A stretch of DNA of 64,000 nt, from assembly GCF_003985125.1 (NCBI RefSeq), contig NZ_ML133573.1, positions 1 through 64,000 on the forward strand. Reading direction: 5' to 3'. This document shows, in pieces, positions 9,638-17,565 of this stretch. Below the pieces are notes generated by a model that saw only the letters and a list, made by a program, of their open reading frames with translations, did not search any database and was not told the DNA's origin. A program made the position numbers and the translations under genes. The stretch's first letter is position 1, and each line of letters starts with the position of its first letter. This DNA comes from Rhizobium phaseoli (GTDB lineage: Bacteria > Pseudomonadota > Alphaproteobacteria > Rhizobiales > Rhizobiaceae).

Positions 9638-9842
9638 GGGTTTGCCGTTCCCCCATTGTGTTTGGACGGCTGCGCCGGCTTGCCCAAGTTGTGGGCGGCG
9701 TCATCGTCCGTTCTTCAACTGACCATTGCGATGCTTCCGGAAAGCGCGGGCGTGGCGTCGCGACACCCTTCCGGCAGGGAATGCAAATCCGCGATGGTGC
9801 GGCGAAGCGGAGGAACTGCATCTTTGGAGTTCGCATCCGCAT

Positions 9843-9876
9843 CCGGCGCCGCAACGGTGGTGCGTTGCGGCGCCGG
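9843..9876 (-). promoter_or_regulatory. Strong intercistronic hairpin after xylF
   Basis: A perfect inverted repeat with 14-bp arms (9843-9856 and 9863-9876) encloses a 6-base loop, 20 bases past the xylF stop and 205 bases before xylH. There is no T run after it on the transcribed strand. Such hairpins after a binding-protein gene typically protect the upstream mRNA or attenuate read-through, so that more binding protein than permease is made. That role is inferred. Confidence 0.7.
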
Positions 9877-9896
9877 CAGTTCAGTTTCGAGCTTGC

Positions 9897-10937
9897 TTAC
9901 TTGCAGGCGGCCACCGTGCCGGCCTTGACGCCCTGGCAGGCTTCAGCCTTGGAAATCCAGCCGGCGTCGATGACGACGTTCAGATTGTCCTTGGTGATTG
10001 CCAGCGGCTTCAGGAAGACGGACTGCATTTCCACGCCCTTCGGGCCGCCCTTGAAGGCCTGTGCACCGTCGATCTTGCTCATGTCCTTGCCGCCGGCGAG
10101 GTCGAGAGCGATTTCGGCTGCGCGCTTGCCGAGTTCGCGGCTGTCCTTCCAGACGGAAACCGTCTGCGTGCCGAGAGCGATGCGGTTCAAGGCCGCCTTG
10201 TCGCCATCCTGGCCGGAAACCGGAACGGAGCCGGCGAGGCCCTGGGCGTCGAGCGCTGCGATCGCGCCGCCGGCCGTGCCGTCGTTGGAGGCGACGACGG
10301 CGTCAACCTTGTTGTTGTTGGCGGTCAGGAACTGCTCCATGTTGCGCTGGGCGTTCTCCGGCAGCCAGCCGTCCGTATAGGCTTCGCCGACATTCTTGAT
10401 CTTGCCGGCGTCGATCGCGGCCTTCAGCACTTCCTGCTGGCCCGAGAACAGGAAATCGGCGTTCGGGTCGGAGGACGAGCCCTTGATAAAGACGTAATTG
10501 CCTTCCGGCTTCGCCTTGAAGACGCCCTGAGCCTGCAGGCGGCCGACTTCCTTGTTGTCGAAGGTGATGTAGAAGGCGGCCGGATTTTCGATCAGGCGGT
10601 CGTAACCGACGACCGGGATGCCTTCAGCGGCGGCCTTTTCGATGGCCGGACCGATCGCGTCGGAGTCCTGGGCGAGGATGATCAGCGCGTTGGCGCCCTG
10701 CGAGATCAACGATTCGACGTCGGTCAGCTGCTTGGCGGCAGAAGACTGCGCGTCAGCGGAAATGTACTTGGCGCCCTTGGCTTCGAGAGCCTTCTTGATG
10801 GCGGCTTCGTCCGTCTTCCAGCGCTCTTCCTGGAAATTCGACCAGGAAACGCCGACGACGAGGTCTTTAGCCATGGCAACGGTATGCGCGGAAACGAGGA
10901 TGGCGGCGCCTGCCATCAATTTCAAAATAGACTTCAT
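9897..10937 (-). CDS. xylF: Xylose-type ABC transporter, periplasmic binding protein
   Basis: The protein of 346 residues starts with a signal peptide ([20 protein letters not shown], cleavage after AMA about residue 23). The mature part is a two-lobed periplasmic-binding-protein fold of the XylF type: [18 protein letters not shown] at the start, the VGYDRLI motif, [13 protein letters not shown] and [12 protein letters not shown]. It captures the sugar for XylH/XylG. The ATG at 10937 follows GGAGGA at six bases. It is the first gene of the operon, and its upstream region, shared with a divergent ROK regulator, contains a 19-bp palindrome. Assignment to xylose over other pentoses rests on XylF-like sequence and is not proven. 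Confidence 0.9.
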   Translation of the reverse strand: MKSILKLMAGAAILVSAHTVAMAKDLVVGVSWSNFQEERWKTDEAAIKKALEAKGAKYISADAQSSAAKQLTDVESLISQGANALIILAQDSDAIGPAIEKAAAEGIPVVGYDRLIENPAAFYITFDNKEVGRLQAQGVFKAKPEGNYVFIKGSSSDPNADFLFSGQQEVLKAAIDAGKIKNVGEAYTDGWLPENAQRNMEQFLTANNNKVDAVVASNDGTAGGAIAALDAQGLAGSVPVSGQDGDKAALNRIALGTQTVSVWKDSRELGKRAAEIALDLAGGKDMSKIDGAQAFKGGPKGVEMQSVFLKPLAITKDNLNVVIDAGWISKAEACQGVKAGTVAACK

Positions 10938-11023
10938 AATGTCCTCCCGAGTGAGTTGCGACCGGCCCAGCCCATGCTTCCTCCGGCCACCGCGATAAGC
11001 CTGTCGAGGAAAGTTCGGATTAT

Positions 11024-11042
11024 TTTCTCGACAGTCGAGAAA
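11024..11042. promoter_or_regulatory. Palindromic operator for the ROK repressor
   Basis: TTTCTCGACAGTCGAGAAA is a perfect 9-1-9 palindrome in the space between xylF (leftward) and the ROK gene (rightward), about 90 bases before the xylF start. A degenerate half site (gtcgaggaaa) lies at 11003-11012. ROK repressors bind such AT-flanked dyads, so this is the best candidate operator for both directions. Confidence 0.75.
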
Positions 11043-11165
11043 TTTGATGTCAGAGATTTTTTCAGCTGTCAACACTGGACTACCGGCTTCCGCCCCTTGC
11101 GCAGCGACCGCCGGAGATGCAGTGGAAATCAGGGATAGGGCAAGCAGGAGGAGAGGGCGGCATTC

Positions 11166-12389
11166 ATGCTGACCAAGTCGAGCACGGAGCTGGTCCGGCA
11201 GAGAAACAGCGTGCTCGTGCTGTCCGTGCTGCGCCGTCACGGCGCGCTCGCCCATACCGAAATATCCGATTTCACCGGCCTTTCCTCGGCCACCATTTCG
11301 GCGATCACGGCGGATCTGGAACGCGCCCAGATCATCGAAAAATCCGAGCAGCAGGCGGCGAGCGGCCGCGGCCGGCCGCGCGTGCTTTTGCGCCAGCGGC
11401 GCGATTGCGGCTATCTCATCGTCGTCATCATCTCCTCGGATGCCGTGCAATATTCGCTGGTCGATTATGCCGGCAAGCTGATCGACCGCTTTAGCGAGGA
11501 GCGCTCGCATGATCCCTCGGGGGCGGGCCGCTTCATGGAAGGCGTGCGCGCCGGGCTGTCGCGCATTCTCGACCGCTCCCGCATTTCCCAGGAAAAAGTG
11601 CTGTTGATCTCGATCAGCAGCAAGGGCCTGGTCGATTCCACCGAGCCGGTGCTCCTCTGGTCGCCGATCTTCGGCAGCGACCGGATCGATTTCGAATCGG
11701 CGCTGCGGCCGGACTGGCAGGCCAAGGTCATTCTCGATAACGAGACGCTGCTGGTCGCTGCCGCTCTCGGGGCGCGCGAGGAGGTCGTCAAGGGCGCCGA
11801 TTTCCGCTCGCTCGCCGCACTTTCGCTCGGCCACAGCATCGGCCTCGGCATCATCCGGCGGGGAGGGCAGACGGGGCAGGAGGTCTCGGCGCCGAATTTC
11901 GGCCATATGCTGCACATGGCGGGTGGCGGCCTCTGTCGCTGCGGCACCCGCGGCTGCATCGAGGCCTATGCCGGTTTCTACGCCATCCTGCGCAGCGCCT
12001 TCGAAGTGCCGCTCGATACGATCCCCGCCAAATTCGTCCCCGTCGCCGAACTCGACAAGATCGCCGCCAAGGCTCGCCAGGGCCACCGCACCTCCGCCTT
12101 CGCTTTCCGCCAGGCGGGCCTGGCGCTCGGCAACGGCCTGTCGCGCATGCTCAGCCTCACCGAACGCATGCCCATCGCCATCACCGGCCCGGGCACCCGC
12201 TATTACGACCTGCTGCGCCAGGGCATTGAAGAGGGCCTCGGCCAGTCGCATATCGTGCGCATGGAAGGCATGCCAGAAATCCGCATCGTCCCCGAAGAAC
12301 CCATCCTCGTCTTCGAAGGCCACCTTAACCGGGCGCTGTCTGTCATCGACCAGGACATAGTGGTCTCGGGCGTTCAGGGCGGGGAGTAG
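11166..12389 (+). CDS. ROK-family transcriptional repressor of the xyl operon
   Basis: This 407-residue regulator has an N-terminal winged helix (residues ~10-75, [19 protein letters not shown], then a GRGRPR wing) and a ROK sugar-kinase-like domain. The ROK zinc site is present ([20 protein letters not shown], with His and three Cys). The kinase-like ATP motif of true ROK kinases is not obvious, as expected for a repressor. It is transcribed divergently from xylF with the 19-bp palindrome between them, the standard arrangement for XylR-type ROK proteins that release DNA when the sugar binds. ATG 11166 follows an AGGAGGAG stretch. Xylose as inducer is inferred. Confidence 0.88.
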   Translation: MLTKSSTELVRQRNSVLVLSVLRRHGALAHTEISDFTGLSSATISAITADLERAQIIEKSEQQAASGRGRPRVLLRQRRDCGYLIVVIISSDAVQYSLVDYAGKLIDRFSEERSHDPSGAGRFMEGVRAGLSRILDRSRISQEKVLLISISSKGLVDSTEPVLLWSPIFGSDRIDFESALRPDWQAKVILDNETLLVAAALGAREEVVKGADFRSLAALSLGHSIGLGIIRRGGQTGQEVSAPNFGHMLHMAGGGLCRCGTRGCIEAYAGFYAILRSAFEVPLDTIPAKFVPVAELDKIAAKARQGHRTSAFAFRQAGLALGNGLSRMLSLTERMPIAITGPGTRYYDLLRQGIEEGLGQSHIVRMEGMPEIRIVPEEPILVFEGHLNRALSVIDQDIVVSGVQGGE

Positions 12390-12420
12390 CGCCGAGAACT
12401 GCAGCGACGGCTAGGTTTCT

Positions 12421-12558
12421 GGCGCAACGCAACCCTCACCCTCCGTCATTCCAGGCCTTGAGCCTGGAATCCACGGCCCCCACCCTCCATCCCGCTCAAC
12501 CTTGAGCCGAGCATCTACACCGCATTCTCAACAACGGGCAAATCGCGTCTCCTCTTGC
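12421..12558. repeat. Intergenic direct repeat, copy A
   Basis: Copy A of a ~125-138 base element in the 650-base gap between the ROK gene and the inositol dehydrogenase gene. It starts ggcgcaa and contains the dyad ATTCCAGGC-cttga-GCCTGGAAT, then ttgagccgagc and a gggcaaatcgcgtct block. Copy B begins exactly 360 bases downstream. The rest of the gap holds no supported gene. Confidence 0.75.
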
Positions 12559-12780
12559 TCCCTCATGTCTGTGCTCTTTACAGGAATCCCTCGCGTCCTT
12601 GGGCGCGGGAGACTGCTTATAAGGCGCATGGGTTCATTCACCGCGCCGACGTGCGGTGGCGGATGTGTTGCCGCCAAACGAGCTGTCGAGGTTTCGGACG
12701 GTGGGCGGTGCTTCGGTGCATGTTATCGCGGCCTTTGACTCGGCGCCGGGCGCCTCATCCGCTGCGCCGACGGTAAGTTT

Positions 12781-12904
12781 GGCGCAAACGCCCCCTCACT
12801 CTCCGTCATTCCAGGCCTTGAGCCTGGAATCCACGGCCTCGTCCTCCGCCTTGCAAGGCCTTGAGCCGAGCCAGCGACAATGGGCAGGTCGCATCTCTTC
12901 TTGC
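12781..12904. repeat. Intergenic direct repeat, copy B
   Basis: Copy B repeats the ggcgcaa start, the identical ctccgtcattccaggccttg...ggaatccacggcc core with its 9-bp dyad, the ttgagccgagc segment and a gggcaggtcgcatct block. Differences from copy A are scattered substitutions and a short length change before the last block. This is consistent with a dispersed rhizobial intergenic palindrome family. Confidence 0.75.
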
Positions 12905-12983
12905 GGGTCGAGACCCGTGGCTCGATCCCGGTCGTGCCGGCAGGCGGATGAGGGCGGGTCTCGGCACAATCCAAACGCAAAAC

Positions 12984-13003
12984 GGCCGGGCGTCTGCCCG
13001 GCC
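12984..13003 (-). terminator. Rho-independent terminator of the inositol dehydrogenase gene
   Basis: On the minus strand a perfect 8-bp stem GGCCGGGC-agac-GCCCGGCC is followed by GTTTTG, 35 bases after the stop codon of the leftward gene. Confidence 0.8.
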
Positions 13004-13037
13004 ATCTCATGCATGGCTGCCGGTCGGGAGAGGACCG

Positions 13038-14030
13038 TCAGCCAATCTTGATCAACTTGCCTTCCTTGACCGACTGGACCGCGGCGTCGGCAAGGGCCAG
13101 CGCTGCAAGACCATCGGCGCCCGACGGCGAGATCTTCGAGCCCTTCTCGATCGCGGCGATGAAGGCGGCGATCTCGTTGGCGTAGGCTTCGGTGTAGCGG
13201 GTCATGAAGAAATCATGCAGCGGCGGGCGGGTGTAGCCATCGCCGTTGGCGACTTCGATCGAGACCGGGCGCTGGTTTTCGGCCGCCGCCATGCCCTTGG
13301 CGCCGTGCACTTCAATGCGCTGGTCGTAGCCATAGGTGGCGCGGCGCGAGTTGGAGATGACGGCCTGCTTGCCGGAGGCGGTCTGCAGGATCACGGAGAC
13401 GCTGTCATAGTCGCCGGCTTCGCCGATCGCCTTGTCGACGAGGACGGCGGCGGTCGCCAGCACCGAGACCGGCTCTTCGCCGAGCAGGAAGCGAGCCATG
13501 TCGAAATCGTGGATCGTCATGTCGCGGAAGATGCCGCCCGAGCGCTTGATATAATCGACCGGCGGGGCGCCGGGATCGCGCGAGGTGATCGTCACCATTT
13601 CGACATCGCCGATCTTGCCGTCGTCGATCACCTTGCGGACCGCCATGAAATGCGGGTCGAAGCGACGGTTGAAGCCGACCATCAGCTTGGCGCCGGTCTC
13701 TTCCACCACCTTGATGCAGGCCTTGACGCGGGCGACGTCGAGATCGATCGGCTTTTCGCAGAAGATCGCCTTGCCGGCGCGGGCGAAACGCTCGATCAGG
13801 TCGGCATGGGTGTCCGTCGGCGTGCAGATGACGACGGCGTCGATATCCTTGGCGGCCTCGATCGCCTCGATGGTGCGGACCTCGCAGCCATAGGCCGAAG
13901 CGATCGCTTCCGCCGCCTGCGGAAAGGCGTCCGCGACCGCAACCAGACTCGCATTGGCGTCGCCGCTGACGGCCTTGGCGTGAACCTTGCCGATACGGCC
14001 GGCGCCGAGAAGACCGAATCTCACTGTCAT
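13038..14030 (-). CDS. iolG: myo-Inositol 2-dehydrogenase
   Basis: This NAD-dependent dehydrogenase oxidises myo-inositol to 2-keto-myo-inositol (scyllo-inosose), the first step of inositol catabolism. The 330-residue Gfo/Idh/MocA-fold protein has a Rossmann start with GLLGAGRIGKVHA, the EKP motif (FCEKPIDLD) carrying the catalytic-domain lysine, and the DMTIHDFDMARFL segment with the conserved Asp/His pair. The ATG at 14030 follows GGGAGGT. It is monocistronic with its own terminator, as idhA is in rhizobia, where the other iol genes lie elsewhere. A GGAA-N6-TTCC site upstream points to IolR repression. Activity on other inositols or sugars is common in the family. Confidence 0.92.
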   Translation of the reverse strand: MTVRFGLLGAGRIGKVHAKAVSGDANASLVAVADAFPQAAEAIASAYGCEVRTIEAIEAAKDIDAVVICTPTDTHADLIERFARAGKAIFCEKPIDLDVARVKACIKVVEETGAKLMVGFNRRFDPHFMAVRKVIDDGKIGDVEMVTITSRDPGAPPVDYIKRSGGIFRDMTIHDFDMARFLLGEEPVSVLATAAVLVDKAIGEAGDYDSVSVILQTASGKQAVISNSRRATYGYDQRIEVHGAKGMAAAENQRPVSIEVANGDGYTRPPLHDFFMTRYTEAYANEIAAFIAAIEKGSKISPSGADGLAALALADAAVQSVKEGKLIKIG

Positions 14031-14079
14031 TTCAACCTCCCTTGAATTCGGAACAAATAAACCGAATTACCAAAAAACT

Positions 14080-14093
14080 GGAATTTTCATTCC
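14080..14093. promoter_or_regulatory. IolR-type operator, GGAA-N6-TTCC
   Basis: GGAATTTTCATTCC lies 50 bases before the inositol dehydrogenase start and fits the GGAA-N6-TTCC palindrome known for the RpiR-type repressor IolR of Sinorhizobium meliloti. A second dyad, AATTCGG-N10-CCGAATT, lies at 14045-14068 between it and the gene. Repression by IolR, lifted by inositol intermediates, is the likely control. Confidence 0.8.
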
Positions 14094-14228
14094 ATCTTCT
14101 CTGCGTCGCGTCAAGCCCGCGGCTCTTTCACATTTGCAAGATTCGAACTAAAGACAAACGCGACACAGGCCATGGGCCGTGCGACGCATGCCGGGGGCAT
14201 GCGTGACATATCCGACCGCGGAGCAGGA

Positions 14229-14513
14229 ATGCAACTCATCGATCCGAAACATCCGGCATACCAGCGCCTCTGGGTGCGAATTGCCATCGTTGCCGTCTGC
14301 TTCGGCTGGGCCGCGGTCGAGATTGTCGGCGGCGATCCTTTCTGGGCGGTGCTTTCGGCCGCGGCAGGCGCCTATGCCTTCTATATGCTGTTCTGGACCT
14401 TCAATCCCCAGCCGGAGGCCGCAGCGCCGGCGGCAGCACCCGACGCCGACGACGAGGAAGAGCCTGCAGCGCCGGCCGCAGAAACGCCTTCGAAGGACGG
14501 GCAGGCGAAGTAA
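14229..14513 (+). CDS. Small membrane protein, DUF3329-like
   Basis: This 94-residue protein has two closely spaced hydrophobic segments (about residues 15-33 and 36-55: RIAIVAVCFGWAAVEIVGG, then FWAVLSAAAGAYAFYMLFW), followed by an Ala/Pro/acidic-rich cytoplasmic-looking tail. It resembles the DUF3329-type short membrane proteins of Rhizobiales. The ATG at 14229 is preferred over an upstream in-frame ATG at 14172 because of a GGAGCAGGA stretch directly upstream and because the conserved part begins there. Its stop abuts the end of the convergent J-domain-like gene. Function unknown. Confidence 0.65.
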   Translation: MQLIDPKHPAYQRLWVRIAIVAVCFGWAAVEIVGGDPFWAVLSAAAGAYAFYMLFWTFNPQPEAAAPAAAPDADDEEEPAAPAAETPSKDGQAK

Positions 14514-14975
14514 TCAGCGCAATCGGCGCAGCGCTTCGTCGATCAGGAGATTGGCGAGCATCATCCGCTTCGTCGCGTTGTCGCGGAAGGGCAGGGCGAC
14601 GCCGTCGGGGTGGTTCAGGCGGGCAAAGGCGCGGCGCTTGTCGCTCAGCGTCATCGGCGTATCGGCCGCCGAGATCGCCAGTTCGGCGGCAACGTCCTCC
14701 GGCGTCGTGCGGCTGAGATGATCCGGCATCACCGGGGCGGGCGCAGCGCCCGGCTTTTCCGTAAGGTGCGCGTCGGCATCGAGATCGAGATGGTCGAAAT
14801 AGGCCTCGCCGACGCGCTGTGCGGCGACCGATACACCCTGCATCACGTCGAAGGCGAGCCCGGTGCCGAGGCCGGAGACGCGGTGGACGGCCGGCGCTCC
14901 GGCGTCTTCCCCCGTCTCGTCCTCTGCCTTCAGCCGCTCGAGGACTGATTGAAACACCGACTGTCCGAACAGCAT
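14514..14975 (-). CDS. J-domain-like protein with C-terminal HPD motif
   Basis: The 153-residue protein ends in a partial J-domain-like hairpin: LSDKRRAFARLNHPDGVAL, with the HPD tripeptide at about residues 122-124 that in J proteins activates Hsp70 ATPase, followed by a final helix. The N-terminal ~100 residues look poorly structured, and helix I of a classical J domain is not evident. It may be a degenerate co-chaperone or an unrelated protein with a chance HPD. It converges tail-to-tail with the small membrane-protein gene. Moderate confidence that the gene is real, low confidence in function. Confidence 0.6.
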   Translation of the reverse strand: MLFGQSVFQSVLERLKAEDETGEDAGAPAVHRVSGLGTGLAFDVMQGVSVAAQRVGEAYFDHLDLDADAHLTEKPGAAPAPVMPDHLSRTTPEDVAAELAISAADTPMTLSDKRRAFARLNHPDGVALPFRDNATKRMMLANLLIDEALRRLR

Positions 14976-15124
14976 CCCGTTTCCTCAAAAGCCTTCGGCC
15001 GTTTTCGAATGACGGAAGTGCTCTATTTTTTTACGCAATTTCCGGACGCAGAAACGCGGCGCATTCTGCGGGAATTGCTCCGGCGCGTATTAAGGCCGAC
15101 CAATATGGCGCCGGCCTTGCGTGG

Positions 15125-16129
15125 CTATCGCGCCTGCTTCAGGCTTTCCTCCAGGATGATATCGTAGAGCAGCCTCGCGCTCGGCGGCAGTGCCCGCTCC
15201 CTCGCCGCGATCAGGCTGTAGGGCTTGACGTTGATGTCGAAATCGATCGGCAGCACGCGGACGTCGGAGGCCTTGGCGCCCTGGCTGGCCAGTAAATGGG
15301 CGACGTCGACGGCGACGGGGGCGATCGCATCGGTCTCGCAGATGATAGCGCAGGTGAGCAGCAGCGAGGAGGTGTTGACGATATTTTCCGGAAGCGGCAC
15401 GCCTTGCGACAGAAAATAGTCCTCGATCGTCCGGCGCAGGAGCGTGCCCGGCGGCTGGAACACCCAGTCGTAATCCCTGACGTCTGCAAGGCTGCTCACC
15501 TTCTGCTTTAACAGCGGATGGCTCTTGCGCACGATCAGGCATGCCCGCTCGATGCCGATCTCCGTCACCTCGAACAGGCGCGGGTTGAGGTCATCGGGGA
15601 TGCGGCCGATAATGAAGTCGTGGCGGGCGGCGAGCAGTTCACGGGCGAGCACGTTGCTGGTCTCCACCTGGATGTTGATCTCGATGCCGGGATAGGCCTT
15701 GCGCACCTTGTTGATCGCCGGCACGACGAGGCTCATGGCCGGCGCCGTTACCGCGCCGATAAAGACCGAGCCGCCCTTGCCGCTCTTCAATTCACCGATC
15801 TCGCGGCTCGCCTCGCGCAGCTCCAGAAGGATCTTGCGGGCGCGTCTCGCAAGGGCCGCGCCGAAGGTCGTCAGCACCACGCCGCGAGCCACCCGCTCGT
15901 AGAGCTGAGTCTTGGTAATTGATTCCATTTCGGACAGCATGCGCGAGGCGGCGGGCTGCGAGATGTTGAGGACTTCGGCAGCTGCGGAAATCTGTCCGCT
16001 ATCTTCGATTGCGACGATCATGCGCAGGTGATTCAGCTTAAGTCCTGCCCGTAAAAGGCTGTCGTCGCCGAAATTGTCGCTGTGGATATCGACGTGATCC
16101 ATGGAAATGGGCTCTGAAACGATCGTCAT
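15125..16129 (-). CDS. gbpR: LysR-type regulator GbpR
   Basis: This LysR-type regulator has its winged helix at residues ~25-85 (HLRMIVAIEDSGQISAAAEV, ISQPAASRMLSEME) and a periplasmic-binding-like effector domain after it. Its position, divergent from chvE, and its sequence style match GbpR of Agrobacterium, which activates chvE in response to arabinose, galactose and fucose. The ATG at 16129 is chosen because GGGGAGG lies eight bases before it; an in-frame ATG at 16159 and one at 16102 have no such site. The 270-base intergenic space carries a 15-bp palindrome just before this start, a candidate site for autoregulation or for chvE control. Confidence 0.88.
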   Translation of the reverse strand: MTIVSEPISMDHVDIHSDNFGDDSLLRAGLKLNHLRMIVAIEDSGQISAAAEVLNISQPAASRMLSEMESITKTQLYERVARGVVLTTFGAALARRARKILLELREASREIGELKSGKGGSVFIGAVTAPAMSLVVPAINKVRKAYPGIEINIQVETSNVLARELLAARHDFIIGRIPDDLNPRLFEVTEIGIERACLIVRKSHPLLKQKVSSLADVRDYDWVFQPPGTLLRRTIEDYFLSQGVPLPENIVNTSSLLLTCAIICETDAIAPVAVDVAHLLASQGAKASDVRVLPIDFDINVKPYSLIAARERALPPSARLLYDIILEESLKQAR

Positions 16130-16157
16130 GGTTGCAGCCTCCCCGCTGCGCTCCATC

Positions 16158-16172
16158 AAAAGTAATACTTTT
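16158..16172. promoter_or_regulatory. Palindrome between gbpR and chvE
   Basis: AAAAGTAATACTTTT is a perfect 7-1-7 dyad in the AT-rich divergent promoter region, 29 bases upstream of the gbpR start. A TTGACA hexamer at 16217-16222 could be the -35 box of the chvE promoter. LysR-type proteins bind such dyads. The assignment is by position only. Confidence 0.55.
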
Positions 16173-16400
16173 TAACGATATACCAAAATTGTTATGCACT
16201 TTACCACTTATTCTATTTGACAGTTATAGGAATCCATACCAGTTTGCCGCCGTGTGCTGGTTGGCACTCAACACGTGTGAGATCGTGGAGGAGACCTACT
16301 TCGTTTCTCACCATCTGAAGTAACTATCCAATACGGAACCTGCCACAGTTTCGGGGCGGGCGGTTTTCCGTCCGCTGCTCTATTAACAAGGGAGAGAGAA

Positions 16401-17465
16401 ATGAAATCCATTATCTCATTGATGGCTGCGGCTGCCTTCGGCGTCGCTTCGTTCGTTGCACCGGCTATGGCCGCCGACAAGGGCACTGTCGGTATTGCCA
16501 TGCCGACCAAGGCTTCGGCCCGCTGGATCGACGACGGCAACAACATCGTCAAGCAGCTCCAGGCTGCCGGTTACGGCACGGACCTGCAGTATGGCGACGA
16601 CGACATTCCGAACCAGCTTTCGCAGATCGAAAACATGGTCACGAAGGGCGTCAAGGTTCTCGTCATCGCCTCGATCGACGGCACCACGCTTTCCGACGTT
16701 CTCCAGAAGGCTCACGATGCCGGCATCAAGGTCATCGCTTATGACCGTCTGATCCGCGATTCGGGCAACGTCGACTACTACGCCACCTTCGACAACTTCC
16801 AGGTCGGTGTTCTCCAGGCCAACTCCATCGTTGACGGCCTCGGCCTCAAGGACGGCAAGGGCCCGTTCAACATCGAACTCTTCGGCGGTTCGCCGGACGA
16901 CAACAACGCCTTCTTCTTCTATGATGGCGCAATGTCCGTTCTGCAGCCCTACATCGACTCCGGCAAGCTCGTCGTGAAGTCCGGCCAGACCGGCATGGAC
17001 AAGGTCGGCACGCTGCGTTGGGATCCGGCAACGGCCCAGGCCCGCATGGACAACCTGCTCTCGGCAAACTACACCGACGCCAAGGTCGACGCCGTCCTGT
17101 CTCCCTATGACGGCCTCTCGATCGGCATCATCTCCTCGCTGAAGGGCGTTGGTTACGGTACGGCTGCCCAGCCGCTCCCGATCGTCACCGGTCAGGACGC
17201 TGAAATCCCGTCGGTCAAGTCGATCATCGCTGGCGAACAGCACTCCACGATCTTCAAGGACACCCGCGAACTCGCCAAGGTCACGGTTGCCATGGTCGAT
17301 GCCGTCATGTCCGGCAAGGAGCCTGAGGTCAACGACACCAAGACCTACGACAACGGCGTCAAGGTCGTTCCGTCCTATCTGCTGAAGCCGGTTGCCGTCG
17401 ACAAGACCAACTACAAGCAGATCCTGGTCGACAGCGGTTACTACACCGAAGACAAGCTGAAGTAA
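16401..17465 (+). CDS. chvE: Periplasmic multiple-sugar-binding protein ChvE
   Basis: The 354-residue precursor has a clear signal peptide (cleaved near AMA-ADKGT, residue ~25) and a CUT2-type two-lobed sugar-binding fold: [38 protein letters not shown] and [11 protein letters not shown]. ChvE binds galactose, arabinose, xylose and related monosaccharides. It feeds GguA/GguB and, in Agrobacterium, also stimulates the VirA and chemotaxis sensors. The ATG follows GGGAGAGAG. It is first in the chvE-gguA-gguB-gguC order. A hairpin after the gene probably sets its higher expression relative to the membrane components. A vir-type signalling role in this organism cannot be judged from the window. 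Confidence 0.95.
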   Translation: MKSIISLMAAAAFGVASFVAPAMAADKGTVGIAMPTKASARWIDDGNNIVKQLQAAGYGTDLQYGDDDIPNQLSQIENMVTKGVKVLVIASIDGTTLSDVLQKAHDAGIKVIAYDRLIRDSGNVDYYATFDNFQVGVLQANSIVDGLGLKDGKGPFNIELFGGSPDDNNAFFFYDGAMSVLQPYIDSGKLVVKSGQTGMDKVGTLRWDPATAQARMDNLLSANYTDAKVDAVLSPYDGLSIGIISSLKGVGYGTAAQPLPIVTGQDAEIPSVKSIIAGEQHSTIFKDTRELAKVTVAMVDAVMSGKEPEVNDTKTYDNGVKVVPSYLLKPVAVDKTNYKQILVDSGYYTEDKLK

Positions 17466-17481
17466 GAAGTTAAGCAGGAGG

Positions 17482-17507
17482 CCGGAGCCCGCGCTTGCGG
17501 GTTCCGG
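17482..17507 (+). promoter_or_regulatory. Intercistronic hairpin after chvE
   Basis: An 11-bp stem with one G-U pair (17482-17492 with 17497-17507) and a GCTT loop lies 17 bases after the chvE stop, followed by a moderately T-rich stretch. It is a likely mRNA-stabilising element or partial terminator between chvE and gguA. Confidence 0.65.
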
Positions 17508-17565
17508 TCTTCGATTTTATGATCGCCAGGCCGCTCGGCGGCTGAAGGCGCTGGAACTTTTGACT

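Noticed and set aside
9726..11138. Long rightward open frame (470 codons) opposite xylF
   Set aside because: It is antisense to a clear XylF gene with signal peptide and ribosome site. Its translation is low-complexity and has no family pattern; high-GC codon bias opens antisense frames.
10938..12323. In-frame upstream extension of xylF across the ROK gene
   Set aside because: The frame happens to be open, but the signal peptide and GGAGGA site place the true start at 10937, and the extension is antisense to the ROK regulator.
12421..12904. CRISPR array
   Set aside because: Only two diverged copies 360 bases apart, containing palindromes and no regular spacers; no cas genes nearby.
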